Below, piece by piece: positions 34,371-45,539 of a stretch of DNA of 64,000 bases. Each line of letters starts with the position of its first letter. Position 1 is the first letter of the stretch. This DNA comes from Balamuthia mandrillaris (Eukaryota; Discosea; Longamoebia; Balamuthiidae). Position numbers and translations under genes: made by a program. Under the pieces are notes generated by a model, which saw only the letters and a list, made by a program, of their open reading frames with translations, did no database searches and was not told where the DNA came from. The DNA is taken from positions 5,001-69,000 of the forward strand of contig JAVKOQ010000055.1 in assembly GCA_031835245.1 (NCBI GenBank), written 5' to 3'.

Positions 34371-34617
34371 TTTTTTTTCTTCTCTTTTCTTTTAGGGTGT
34401 AAAAATGATGGTGATGAATGGGAGTCGAACCGTCGATCCCATCGGGGAGAGACTTGGAAGGGGCTCTCCCTTTCCGCCAAAAAGTCGACAGAGTTCCTGC
34501 AGGAGTGTTAGACATTATTTGCCCTGCCTAGGAGAATGGCGGATAAGCTCAACGAAACGGTGCGGCGGAGAGCTCCGTTTGGCCTGTTAGGGCAGAAAAA
34601 GGAGGGAAAGGGAGAAG
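34371..34617. promoter_or_regulatory. Putative shared promoter region
   Basis: Divergent starts at 34370 (-, monooxygenase) and 34618 (+, LRR-PP2C) leave 247 bp. No TATA box was recognised. Inferred from gene layout only. Confidence 0.3.
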
Positions 34618-37560
34618 ATGGGGAACCTGCCATCCTGCCAGCTGGAGCTCGATGGCTTTGACGTCAACGCACCGACCCCGGTGGACAAATCACAGCACGA
34701 TGAGCTGGAAAAGGGTACCCTGCTCCTCTCCGCCTGAGGCAAAACCTCGTTCGTTCTCAATATAACAGTCAAATGCAGGAAAGAAGAATGGCAACGTCGC
34801 TTTCTTCCTGAACAAACTTACCCAGGTGCCGGTCCAGCTCTTCACCGACGTTCCTCAGCTCTCCTCCCTCAACCTCTCCGTCAATTTCCTGCGGTATCTT
34901 CCGCCTCCACTCTTCGAGATGCAAGCTTTGGAGACGCTAGACATCAGCTGCAACGAGATCGAACAGATAAGCTCCAACATCTCTCGGCTGCAGGCCCTCC
35001 GGTCCTTAGAGATGAGGCATAACGAGATAGCCTATCTTCCGGCTGCCTTTGGGCAGCTCACCAACCTGGACAAGCTCAACATGGAGTACAATCACTTGGT
35101 GGAGCTGCCCAATACGTTTAGTGGCTTGGTCTGCCTGCAACAGCTTAAAGTGGCACACAATGAGCTGTTGAGCTTGCCTGAGATGAGCCCCAACTTGACG
35201 TACTTGGATGCTTCCTTCAATCGGTAGGTTTTACTCGGTAGTCTTTTTTTTGTATCTAGCTTGTTAACTTTGAAGAGGAAACAGGTTGATAGAAGCCCCG
35301 GTGTCCAGAGGGAACTTCGAATACTTGCAAGAGCTACACCTTCATCACAATCAGATAGTTGACCTGTCCCTCCTTGGTCAATCTCTTATTCATTCAAAGG
35401 TCTCCTCTTTCTCCTCTCCTCCTCCTGCTTCTCCTTCGTGTAACGTATGTACACAAAACATAGACAAAAGGCAACCTTACCAAAGTATCATTGCAATGCA
35501 ATCGTCTAAACGAACTGCCGGACGTCATAGGTCATCTGCCCAACCTCACCGAGCTGGACATACGCGAGAACCAACTCACCAAAGTGCCAAACTCCCTCTC
35601 TCAGCTCTCCTCCCTTAAGAAGCTCCTCCTGGCCAGCAACAAGATAGCCCGCCTGCCAGATGACTTCTTCACAGCGGATGGCCTGCCTAACCTCGTCACG
35701 TTGAACCTGGGAGATAATCAGTTGGAGACTTTGCCGCCGGGCATTCAACACCTGACTGCCTTGCGAGAGCTCATGCTTGGAGGTTGCTTTCTATTCCTCC
35801 GCCTTTTGAGTTGTTCTTTCTTATGTTTTATTTTAAAGCGAGTGTTAACAATACTTGCATGGTTGAAAATATAGGAAACAAGTTTACGGAAGTACCAGCT
35901 GGCATCACGAGAGCAACTGCCTTGACAACTCTTTACTTGGGCTGGAACAGGATCAGCAGGGTGGACCCTTCCATCGGAGCCATGAAAAAGTTGTCCGTGC
36001 TGTTCCTGCAAGGTAACCGCATTAAGGAGCTGCCCGCTGAGTTGGCAAACTGCAAGGCCTTGAAGAAGCTCTACCTCGCCAACAATGCCTTCACCAGGTT
36101 TCCTGAGGTGATACCTGACATTAGGAGTATGCTTTCCTCTTCTCCCGTCCTCCCTGCAATTCGCACTTACTGTTGTTTCTTCTGTTGAAGCATTGGAGAC
36201 AGTAGATCTACGAATGAACGGTATTAAGGAGTTGGCCGAAGACATGCGGTCCATGAACTTCATCGAATACATCGACCTCCAGAACAATCCCTTGCCGTCA
36301 GTGCCAAAGAGGGATGAAGAAGGAGCAGAGAACGGGGAAGAGAGGAAGGAGCGCGCCGTTAAACTGCCCAAGGCGTGGGTAGACAGACAGCACCTTAAGC
36401 ACCTCTCCGTTGTTGTTGGCAAAGGCATGCACAGCGGAGGAGGCATCCTCGTGGCTGAGGCCGAAATGCAAGGCAAGAGGTGGAACATGGAGGACGTCAT
36501 CGTTACTGACTGTTGTTTTGGCGGCGGTGGGTACTTTGCTGTGTTTGATGGCCATGGCGGAGGACAGGTGCTTTCTCGTCTCTTTCTTGTTTTCGTCCTC
36601 ATGGTAGCTGACCTTCGATGCAAAAACAAAAAGTCGTCAGAGTACGCTTCGAAGAATCATCCAGCTATTCTGAAAGAAAGGCTGGATGCCATCAAAGCAC
36701 AAGGTGTCTGTCATGCAGATGAAGCTGAAACAGAACTGGTTGTGAATGCCATCCGCGAGTCCTTTGCGCAATGCAGCGCAGGCATGACTACCGGGATCAT
36801 TCGAGACAGCGGCACGACATCTGTGCTCTCGTTGAGATGGGGCGACTTCCTTTATACTGCCAACGTCGGAGACAGCAGGGCCGTTGCTTGGCGAGGCGGT
36901 AAGGCCATTCGTCTGTCTGTTGATCATAAACCTGATCTCCCTTCTGAAGAAGTACGCTTTTGTTTTGTTTTTTCGTCTCTGCTATTCCCTAAATAGAAGC
37001 TAACATTCGCTCTCTTTCTCCCTCATTCGTTGGTTGGACACGAGAAGAAGCGAATTCGGTACTTGAACGGTTTTGTGAGTGCGAGTGGAAGAGTGTTCGG
37101 CACGTTGGGCGTATCCAGAGCAATGGGAGACCTGGCACTGCAAGGGTACGGCGTGACCGCTGATCCCTACATAAACGTGCTGCCAGTCGATTTGTCCTTG
37201 CAGTTTGTAATATTGGCTTGCGATGGTGTGTGGGATGTGATGTCCGATGAAACGGCTTGTGAGCTCGTTGCTTCGGAGCTGGAAGCAAAGCCGAGAAGGT
37301 CTTCTTCCGTTTCTTTCTCTCCTTCTGCGTTGAGTAACAGCGGCAGTGGGAGTAGAGTGGAAGGTCACGAAGCAATGTTGGAGATGGAAGATAGTGAAGA
37401 TGGAACGGAAGGCGACGAGCAGAAACGAGTGCAGGAAGAGACGGAAGAGGAGGCGCGGTTGTTGAGGGCTTGCATGAAAGTGAGGGACTATGCCTACCTC
37501 TTTGGAAGTGAGGACAATATCAGTGTTGTTGTGGTCAAGTTCTCTGCATCAGGGGAGTAA
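34618..37560 (+). CDS. LRR-PP2C protein phosphatase, probably N-myristoylated
   Basis: Eight exons (34618-34714, 34779-35223, 35285-35399, 35464-35782, 35875-36126, 36191-36567, 36634-36951, 37045-37560) give 812 aa. The N-terminus MGNLPSC fits the MGxxxS myristoylation consensus and adds a Cys that could be palmitoylated. Residues about 40-500 hold some 15-18 leucine-rich repeats (LETLDISCNEIEQIS, LTELDIRENQLTKVP, LTTLYLGWNRIS). The rest is a PP2C (PPM) Ser/Thr phosphatase with its metal motifs: RWNMED, FAVFDGHGG, GTTSVLSL, NVGDSRAV, SRAMGD, ACDGVWDVMSD and SEDNISVVVV. An acidic insertion precedes the last motif. All metal-binding Asp residues are present, so it should be active. The layout resembles PHLPP-type phosphatases without a PH domain. 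Confidence 0.9.
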
Positions 37561-37725
37561 AGGGAAGCTGAAGGGGATACACGGGGTAGAGACTTGCTTG
37601 CTATAGACACAAGGGGAAAAAAGGCAAAGAATCGCGTATGCTAAATAAACAAATTCATTCATTGCTTGTTATATAGGTCTCTTCTCTTAGTGAAAATATT
37701 CGTGTCAACTAACTTCTTCTGACAA

Positions 37726-37768
<43 letters not shown>

Positions 37769-37859
37769 GTACCACAAAAAAAAGTATGGACAAGTGGATG
37801 ATTGGGTTGTTGCCTTAAGAGAGCACTTCTCTTGAAAACAACAAAACAGGTATCGAAGG
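37561..37859. other. Convergent intergenic region with GA microsatellite
   Basis: 299 bp between the PP2C stop and the ESS2 stop. It contains a (GA)n run at about 37729-37765. No gene seen. It should hold the 3' ends of both transcripts. Confidence 0.5.
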
Positions 37860-39586
37860 TTACTTGGAAGAAGAAGTTGCAGTTAACGGTGTTACTTTGG
37901 GCGTGGGAGTTCTGGGCGAAGAAGACAAAAGAGGGCTCTGGCCATAACTGCTTCGTAGTTGAAGGTCCGAAGTTCGAGCTTTATGCTTCATCGCTCTCTT
38001 TACCAGCTCCTGGCCTGCAGCAGAAAGCTTAGGTGTCATCGCGCTTGGGCTCGTCATCCGCAACGGAGTGCCGGTTCTCCTTGGAGATGGTGACGCACCA
38101 GCAAACAATGGGGTTCTTTGGGGTGTTGTTGCTGTGCCAGCCCCATGTCTACTCGGTGTTCTCATTGGAGAACGAAGACTGCTCGCTTTAGATGGTTTGT
38201 TTCTCTTAAGCATCTCCTTGCTGGCTGACTCGGCCAGTTTCATCGCCAGCTTCTCTCGTGGGCTCTCCTCCTTCACTTCAAATTGAGGACCTCCTCGAGC
38301 TTCCCTCGCGGAGGAAATGTCTACAGGGAGGTCATCCAGCTCGCCAAGCAACAAGGGTGTGCCCTCGATGCTGCCCCACGTCATGAACGGAGATTCTCCA
38401 CCATCTCTTCCGGGTGCTGGAGAGGGAGTCACCACGAAGCCATAGCCATTGACACGAGGAGAGTCAGAGGGTGCCATTCTTCTTCGGGAAGCGCGCAAGT
38501 CGTCCAAGTCGAAAGATTGTATGTTCTCTCGATTCATTCTAGCAAGGCCGAGGAGGTCTCCTTCTTGAGGGAGAGCCTGCCATTGAGAGTCCTGCGATGA
38601 AGATGATGGTTTCTGTTGGGGGGTGGTAGTCTTGGGTTTTCGTTGTCGTGGAAGGCGGGTGTTGCTGTGATCAATGATCTTTTGCTCGCTCAAAAGCAAT
38701 TGCTCCTCTTCTTTGGCGGTGAGGGGGGCTCCTTCTGGTTGGTACATCAGAGCGTTTTTCGCCTAAGAAGGAGTCAACAAATGATTCTCTCGACAAAGAA
38801 AGAGAAGAGGAAAGAAGTACTCACTTTGTAATTGCGCATGGTAAGCAGAGCAGGACGAGCGTTTGACGAACTTCCTCCCTCAAGCAAGAGCATGCCTCCC
38901 TCCGTCTTCACCTCGCTTTTATACAACCAATGGTACTTCTCCTTCTTCCTCTCGTTCATCTTGTCCACAATCTCTGAGAAGGAGGCGTTGTCCTCGCTGG
39001 TGTAGGTCGCCAGAAACTTGTCTAACGTGAGCGACGTCTTCACCACCACCTCCTTTCCCTCCGCATCAAACCCCACCACTTCTTCATGTCCTTCGCTTTC
39101 TCCTCCACCTCCACCAAGCGCTGAAGAGGAAGGAGTGGAAGACGAGGAAGAGACGGCGGAAGAGGTGTGTTGAGGCGTCTCAAAGCCAGACATGGCGGCA
39201 AAGGGAGTGTGCGCTCCCGTTCCTTCTCTTCGCATGGAGCTGAACTGGGCGAGCTTGAGCTTAACCTCTTGGAACTTGGCCAGGTCGTGGCTCTCTTGCG
39301 CCTCCATCAGTTCCTGTTGCAGGCGCAGCTTGGGGAGGTCCGGAAAGAAGTCACGTTGAATGATGTCCTCGAGGGCCTCCACGTAGGTCTCCTCTTCCAA
39401 GACCTTGGGCTTCTTCTTGCGGGCGGGCAAAGTGGGAGATTTGAAGGTGGCGGAGGAAGAAGCCTCCACGAGGGCCTTGCTGGCAGCGGATGATGCTGCA
39501 AGGGCAGAAGATTCTTCTGGCTGTTTCCTCTTGGCTCTATCACCACTGACCACAAAGGTCTCGCGTCGTTCAGGATCGTCCTCCAT
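37860..39586 (-). CDS. ESS2: ESS2/DGCR14 splicing factor homologue
   Basis: Two exons (39586-38825, 38762-37860) give 554 aa. The family's core is clear: VLEEETYVEALEDIIQRDFF followed by PDL and LRLQQELMEA, the TSEDNASFSEIVDKMNER motif, HWLYKSE, the junction NYKAKNALMYQPEG, and IDHSNTRL. ESS2 (ES2/Bis1) is a nuclear protein that associates with the C-complex spliceosome. The C-terminal third is rich in SP/TP sites (RTPSRHG, TPQRTPL), plausible CDK-type phosphorylation sites. Long Ser/Gly runs interrupt the middle. Strong identification. Confidence 0.88.
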
Positions 39587-40752
39587 GTGTCAGCAGCTGT
39601 TGTTCTCTTTTTTTTTCTTATCCGCTTCACCTTTCTTTACTTTACTTCTGCGCTGCGGGGTGAGGTGAGCACCTTTGCTGCACCAATTCCTCTCCCATAA
39701 TCAGGTGGCCCCGGTGGGGAGGGTATAAATTTTTCAGGGAAACAAACAAAAAAATTTGTCTTTGTTAAACCTTAGACTGCAACTTCATTTATTTGATACA
39801 ATGGCAGTGGTGACGATACATTTTGCTGATGTCTCCCAGGTTTTCTCCATTGTCGGCTGAGGGCTTGCAGTCTGTTCATTGAGCCGCGGCCTCGCCCTTC
39901 TTTCGAGGGGCTGAGAAAGTGGTTCTGAGCTTGGCTGTTCCTCATGTTGGCTTGGGGAGTGTACCTGAAACGGTAGAGATAGCTGAGCTGCCCTTTCATT
40001 TTTAATTGTAAAGAAAAAAGAAAAATCGTAAGTTTGCGTTTACGGAATGTGGATATCTGTCCGGCAATAAACTTTTGTATTCCTCCATTTTTCCACTTTT
40101 TAATTGTCTACAGTTCTGAACAGTTCTTTGCAGGTTTGTTGCACTTATCGTCGCTACACAAATCTACTTTGATAAAATGGACAAGAACCATCAGGATACC
40201 GATTTTACGGGGCTGGTGGTACGGCATTGTTCTCCCGTTGTAACGCAGATCCTCTAATTTCCCCTTTTGAGGGCAATTGCGCAACGGTTCGTTCTCTGCT
40301 CCGTTTACCAATTTCGGGCCGTTTCCGTCGACATTTTCCATGCAAGGAAAATCTGCACCGCGTTTGGTAAACAACGCACCGCTCGCTGCGTGGTGTTTTG
40401 GAGCGGTGCCTCTTCCCGCCACTAAAAGGTCGCAGCGTGGGAGAGAGAGTGTTCTTTATTTTCCCCCAACAAACAAAATAGAGCCACTATCGGGCTACTA
40501 GTTTTTCTTTCAGCGTCCCTTGCTGCCAAAACAAAAAAAAAAAAAAAGCGAGCCTTTCTGCACTGCAGCACAAGGTCCAGAATAAAGCATATAGCAGCAG
40601 AGCAAGCACCCCTTGTACAAAAACTCACAAAAGAGGGAGCTTGCACTCGTCCTCTCGTTTTTTCTTTTTGTTTTTCTTTAGCGCACCTCCTTCGTTCGGC
40701 TCTTCTTCCCGGTTCTTTTTTTTTTACATTCCTCGACCGGTGGTGGACAACA
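39587..40752. other. Intergenic region, possible small unassigned ORFs
   Basis: About 1.17 kb between the divergent ESS2 and RasGEF starts. Two minus-strand open frames (40422-40108, 104 codons; 39999-39772, 75 codons) have mixed composition and no recognisable domain. They could be exons of one small gene, since 39999 begins with a Met after an AT-rich gap, but I see no convincing splice pair. Poly-A runs and a T-rich tract near 40700 precede the RasGEF start. Confidence 0.35.
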
Positions 40753-41417
40753 ATGACCTCGAAGTCGGACAAAATAACGCCCGCGGTGGACAAAGCCAAG
40801 GTCAAGGCCTTTGAGGAGCTGGCCCTCAAGTTGTGGCAGAAGGGCAGCACAGACCTGGAGCGCCGCGCCTTCCTGCTCTGCCTGCGGCTCATCCAAACGC
40901 CGCAGAACGACCTCTGCCAGCTGTGGATCAGCCAGTACCTCACAGTGCAGAAGAGCCCGCTGCCGGCCGCCCAGAAGACCGCGCTCACCGAGTCCCTCTT
41001 TGCCTTCCTCCGGCTGTGGGTCAGAGAATATTATTTCACTACCCCTTCTCAGGTTTGTTTTTCCCCCTTCACTTCGACCCTTTTTTCCCCCCTCACCTCC
41101 GATGAACTGATCCGATTGGTTTGTCTGTGCGTTCACCAACACAACAGAGGCAACAAATCAAGTCGTTTTTGCAAAAACAAAGAGAAGAGAAAGTTTCGCT
41201 CCCGCCCGAGATCATCAATTCCTTCAAGCTGTTGGTGCTTCGCAGCGAGACCCAGAAGAAGAACCCCTCCAAGCTGGTGGGCAACCCTGGCGGCAGCCCC
41301 GCCTCCCTCCTTCCTGTGGCCCAGAGCTCCCCCAACCTTGCTCCCAAAGCCGCCGTTGAGGCCGAGCAAGAAATACAGGACTTTATGGCCATTCCTTCTC
41401 CTGTTCTCGTTCGGTTT

Positions 41418-41457
<40 letters not shown>

Positions 41458-44400
41458 GCGTTTGGTTTTCTTTAACTTTTCTCTCTCCACTGTTTATTTC
41501 GTTCTTTCTCCCCCATGTAGGGAATTGACGCTATATGACTTTGAACTGTTTCAAGGAGTGAAGTTGGGAGATTGGGTCCGTCTTGGGTCCTCCAGACGAG
41601 GGCCTAGCAACGTAGAGAAGCTCACTCTCCAATTCAACAAGATCAGTTTTTGGGTCGTGAGCGAAATTCTTCTCACCAAACACAGGAGAGAACAAGTCAA
41701 GTGAAGGTAAATATTTTTATTCTTAGTTCCTCTTTTGCTCTTGCTCACTATTTTTAAACAGGTTCTTTGCAAGTTCTTAAGATTAGCAAGTGGATGTCTG
41801 GATCTGCGCAACTTCAACAGCTTGATGGCCATCTTTGCAGGTCTGGGTCACCATTCCGTCCGCCGGCTCAAGATCGTTTGGGACATGCTCCCCGCTCGCT
41901 ACATGCAGGCATGGCAGGAACTGGAGGAGCTGATGAGTCCCATCGAGAACTTCAAGAACTACCGTGAGGTCCTTCGAGCCTCACCACTTCCGGTGATGCC
42001 CTACATTGGTGTCTTCTCCAGGGACTTGACGCTCATTCATGAGGGCAATAAGTGCTACTTGGACAATGGCGCTATAAACATGGAATTGTTGGAGTTAGTG
42101 CACGAGCGATTGAAGAGTATTTTTAGGTATCAGAACAATCCTATGATTGCGGAGGAGACATCTCCTGCGGTTGCTCATTACGTGCGCAACTTGGATCCTA
42201 TTTGGGATGAGGTTCATCTCTCTCTCTCTCTCTCTCTCGCTCTCTCTCCCTTGCTCTTCCTCTCTCAACGCTAATGTTTTGCGTGATGGGCTGTAGGAGG
42301 AACTTCATCGCCTATCTCTTAAATCCCAACCCAGTCTCTGGAAGAGCAGGTTAGTTCTTCTCCGTCTGGTTTTTAAAACCTTTTTTCTTACATATTTCTG
42401 TTCCATAAACTTACAAAAGGGATCGCTCCGAGTCCGACTTTAGTACTGATTCCGAGTCGCAGATATCATCTGATCGTTCTTCTGGTTCTGTTTCAGAGAC
42501 AGAGAGAGAGCTCTCGAGAGTGGCTCGGGGAGAACGGAGAAGAACAATGGATGATGACTCGACCTCTGGAAGCGAGTTGACCGAAGAGGATGAGAAAGAG
42601 GGTAAGTGGGATGAGGACGAGAAGAAGACAGCTGAAGAAATGAGGAAGCAAAAGAGAAAGAAACGCACCAAGGGGAGGAAGGTACGGACCACTGGGCCTC
42701 AGCAAAGTCAGAAGGGAGTAAGAGACGAAGGAGAAGAGGAGCCCCCGGCCAGAACGGTTCGCGTATCCTCCGACTTGATGTCTATCTTCACTCGGGCTGA
42801 GGATGACGTGGCTCGTTTGTTCGCCTCTTTGGCCCCCTCTCCAAAATGGGGAGAGATCACTCTGTTTGGCGATGACCGATACTTGATGTTGCGGGCTAGC
42901 TCGCTCTCTGCAGAGTTGGTGCCTTACTTTAGGGAAAACTTGGGATGGCTGCTGTTTGGAGGTTTGTTTCTCCTTCCTTCTCTCTCGTATTGACATATTA
43001 TTTATTTTCTTTTGTGTTTTTGTGTGTTTTTTTTTTTGTTGCAGTGGCGGAACGACCAGACTTTGTTTCCAATTTGCTTTATGATATGGGATGCTTTATG
43101 GGTCTCTCTGACTGCGAAAGCTTCAGGAAGAAGATGGGCTACCGTTTGAAACAGGATAACTCTGCTGTTGCTGCTGGTACGCATTGCCTTTGTAAAGAAT
43201 AATCTCCCTTTCAAAATTTTTAAATGTTCATTTCATACAGGAGCTATATCGTGCGCGTACAGTGGTTGGTTTGCTTCGGATCTCACCAGTGGCCTGCCGA
43301 TGGATCTTACGCAATCACCGGATGCCTTCCAGATGGAGCAGAAGTGCCTCAACAGCTTTGAGGCTGATAGCTGGTTGGCCAAGAAGGACGCACCGAGGCC
43401 AAACCGTGGTGTCTGCGTGCTGTCTTGTGGTTATTTGGCTGGGTGGTTGCGAAAGTGTCTTAGAATGGAAATTTGTGTCGTTGAAACTTCATGCAGAGCA
43501 AAGGGTAATATTCGCTGTTTCACCTTGCCTTTTCTTTGTCATTTGTTTCCATCAGTAAGAGTAACCTTAAAATGACCACAAAGGTGATGCGGAATGTAGA
43601 TTTACGATTGCTCACAAGTCAAGGATAGATAGCTTGCTTGAGACCCGCCATACAGCAACACCGCGCTATCTCTCCTCCCTATCCCATGTTACAGGCCGCG
43701 ATTGCATTGTTGATCACACGAAATCTGGTGGTGCGTAGTCTTGTACTTCTTTGGCATTCTCTTCGCTAACTCTGTTATCATTGTAAAGGTAAAAAGCGGC
43801 CACCGCTACCAGCCAAGGAAGTATCAGTGGGGGTCTACAGCATACAAGCTGCTCGTGCCAAACAAGTACTTTCCTGCTTTACACGCCCTACAAACACAAA
43901 TATGTTTGCTAACCGTATTATATTCTTTCGACCTTGCAGTTTGAGTCCTTGTTTGAAGCTAAGCATCACTTTAATCCTTCGGAGGGTGTTGTAAGGATTG
44001 GCAACGAGCGATACCTGCTTGTGCGGGCTCATTCTTTGACCGTTGACCTCTTTACTTATCTGAAAGGCATGTTCCCTGTGGAACAGGATGCCATTGCTGA
44101 CGCGAGAGCCGCTCATATTATCCATGGCGTCGGTAAAGCCATGGGCCGAGCCGACTTCACAAACTATGCCACTGCTCTCGAGTTTGAAAAGTTCGCTCTT
44201 TATTTCTCTACTTTCTCCTTATCTCCTTTTAACATTTCTCTCAAAACACTTTTTTCTTCCGAACGATAACAAACAGAGCCCCTGCTGCACAACTTATCAT
44301 CGGGCTGGGGGCTGTGCTTGCTAACCAGGGATGGGGCCGCATGGAGATGGACATGGCTCATGCCTGCTTCGAATACGAGGGCAAGAACAAGAACGCATTC

Positions 44401-44899
44401 TACCTCAAGTTCACCCTGCGCAATAGTGTTGAGGCTGCTCTGTGGTCCTCTAAGATCGAACAGAACAAGGTCGTGCAGGCCTTCCGCGCCAAGAAGGGCA
44501 AGCTGCCCACCAAGCATAAGCCCGGCGAACCCGTCCCTATCACCTCCTTATCTTCTCCTGCGTGTGTTATGTGCTCTGGTTTGTTTTTCGTCTTTCTTTT
44601 CTCAGCCTTCTCTCTGCGATTCCTTGTTCTAACTGCTTATACACATTACTATAGGATACACAACGGGTTACATTAGGCAATGCCTAGCTGGCGAGCACAA
44701 AGCAAAGGTGGGAGTGGTGGAGGTGTCTTGCAAGGCCTTGGGCCACAAGATGTGCGAGTTCATAGCCGCGCCTGTCAGCTGTATTCACACCGTCGTTGGC
44801 GATTACCTTCGAGAGGCTGGCAGAGAAGAAGACCTTCCCAACATGCGTCTCTTCCTTACCTACGACAGAGAGGATCACCACAAACCATTCTGGAAGTAA
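40753..44899 (+). CDS. RasGEF fused to two XylR-N/V4R sensor units
   Basis: Thirteen exons (40753-41052, 41148-41413, 41521-41695, 41762-42211, 42297-42349, 42420-42961, 43045-43176, 43241-43504, 43584-43730, 43789-43865, 43940-44190, 44277-44578, 44655-44899) give 1,067 aa in phase. Residues about 1-100 resemble a RasGEF N-domain. About 190-400 is a Cdc25-type RasGEF (VLCKFLRLASGCLDLRNFNS, MPYIGVFSRDLTLIHEGN). An acidic linker follows. Then come two tandem units of the bacterial phenol-sensor type: an XylR-N-like part (GDDRYLMLRASSLSAELVPY; GNERYLLVRAHSLTVDLFTY) and a V4R part (SCGYLAGWLRKC...SCRAKGDAECRF; CSGYTTGYIRQC...SCKALGHKMCEF). In bacteria V4R/XylR-N bind small aromatics. Here they may tune GEF activity. 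GEF function is inferred from the domain; residues were not checked individually. Confidence 0.85.
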
Positions 44900-45179
44900 G
44901 AAACAAAACTCAAAACAATCCACAACTATCCTAGCCTTTCTCACTAGATAGCACAAACTATCTTTTTTTTTTTACATATTATCTATTATTCATTTTCAAT
45001 GTTATATTTTTTTTAAAGTTTGTTTTGTTACAAGATCTCATCACCCTCATTTTGCCTTTGGCAATGCATTTTAACATTGTACAAGAAACATTTTTCTGGT
45101 TTGTAATAAAAACAAACAAGACAAGTGAAGAGAACGTTGGTTGTTATTGTGGCAAAAGAAATAAGAAGAAAAGGGTCCT
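44900..45179. other. AT-rich convergent intergenic region
   Basis: 280 bp between the RasGEF stop and the SPRY-DCN1 stop, AT-rich with T runs, containing AATAAA-like sequence near 45105 (TAATAAAAAC). Likely 3'UTR and polyadenylation territory. No gene seen. Confidence 0.4.
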
Positions 45180-45508
45180 TTAAAAGTCAGAGTGGCCATC
45201 TTGCTTGCCGGTGGCCCATTCGTGAAACTCGTCTATGAGGATGGGCCAGGAGCCCATTTCGTCGTAGCCCTCAAGGCTCGTTGGGTGAGTCAGTGTGAAG
45301 TCGTAGAATTGACGCCAGGTGTCCTTTGATATTGACTTGGTTGATTTTTCCTGAATATTTTGAAGATAAGAATTGTTGTTATTGGTGCGGAAAAGAGATT
45401 GAGGAAAAAGAGAGGAAAGATAGAGAGATAAGGAGAAAGTATTTCAGAGTGTAATTGTGTCCACATAAAATTCAGACATATGCTTGTCAAATTTGTTTGG
45501 CTCATCAT

Positions 45509-45539
<31 letters not shown>

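Noticed and set aside
34405-34520. tRNA-like sequence on the minus strand (GGTTCGACTCCC)
   Set aside because: The T-loop-like string is present, but the 5-bp T stem does not pair and no acceptor or anticodon arm could be built around it.
41696-41761. Missing splice donor or one-base deletion between RasGEF exons 3 and 4
   Set aside because: A donor at GTCAAG (41696) gives the correct phase, and the full 13-exon model then sums exactly.
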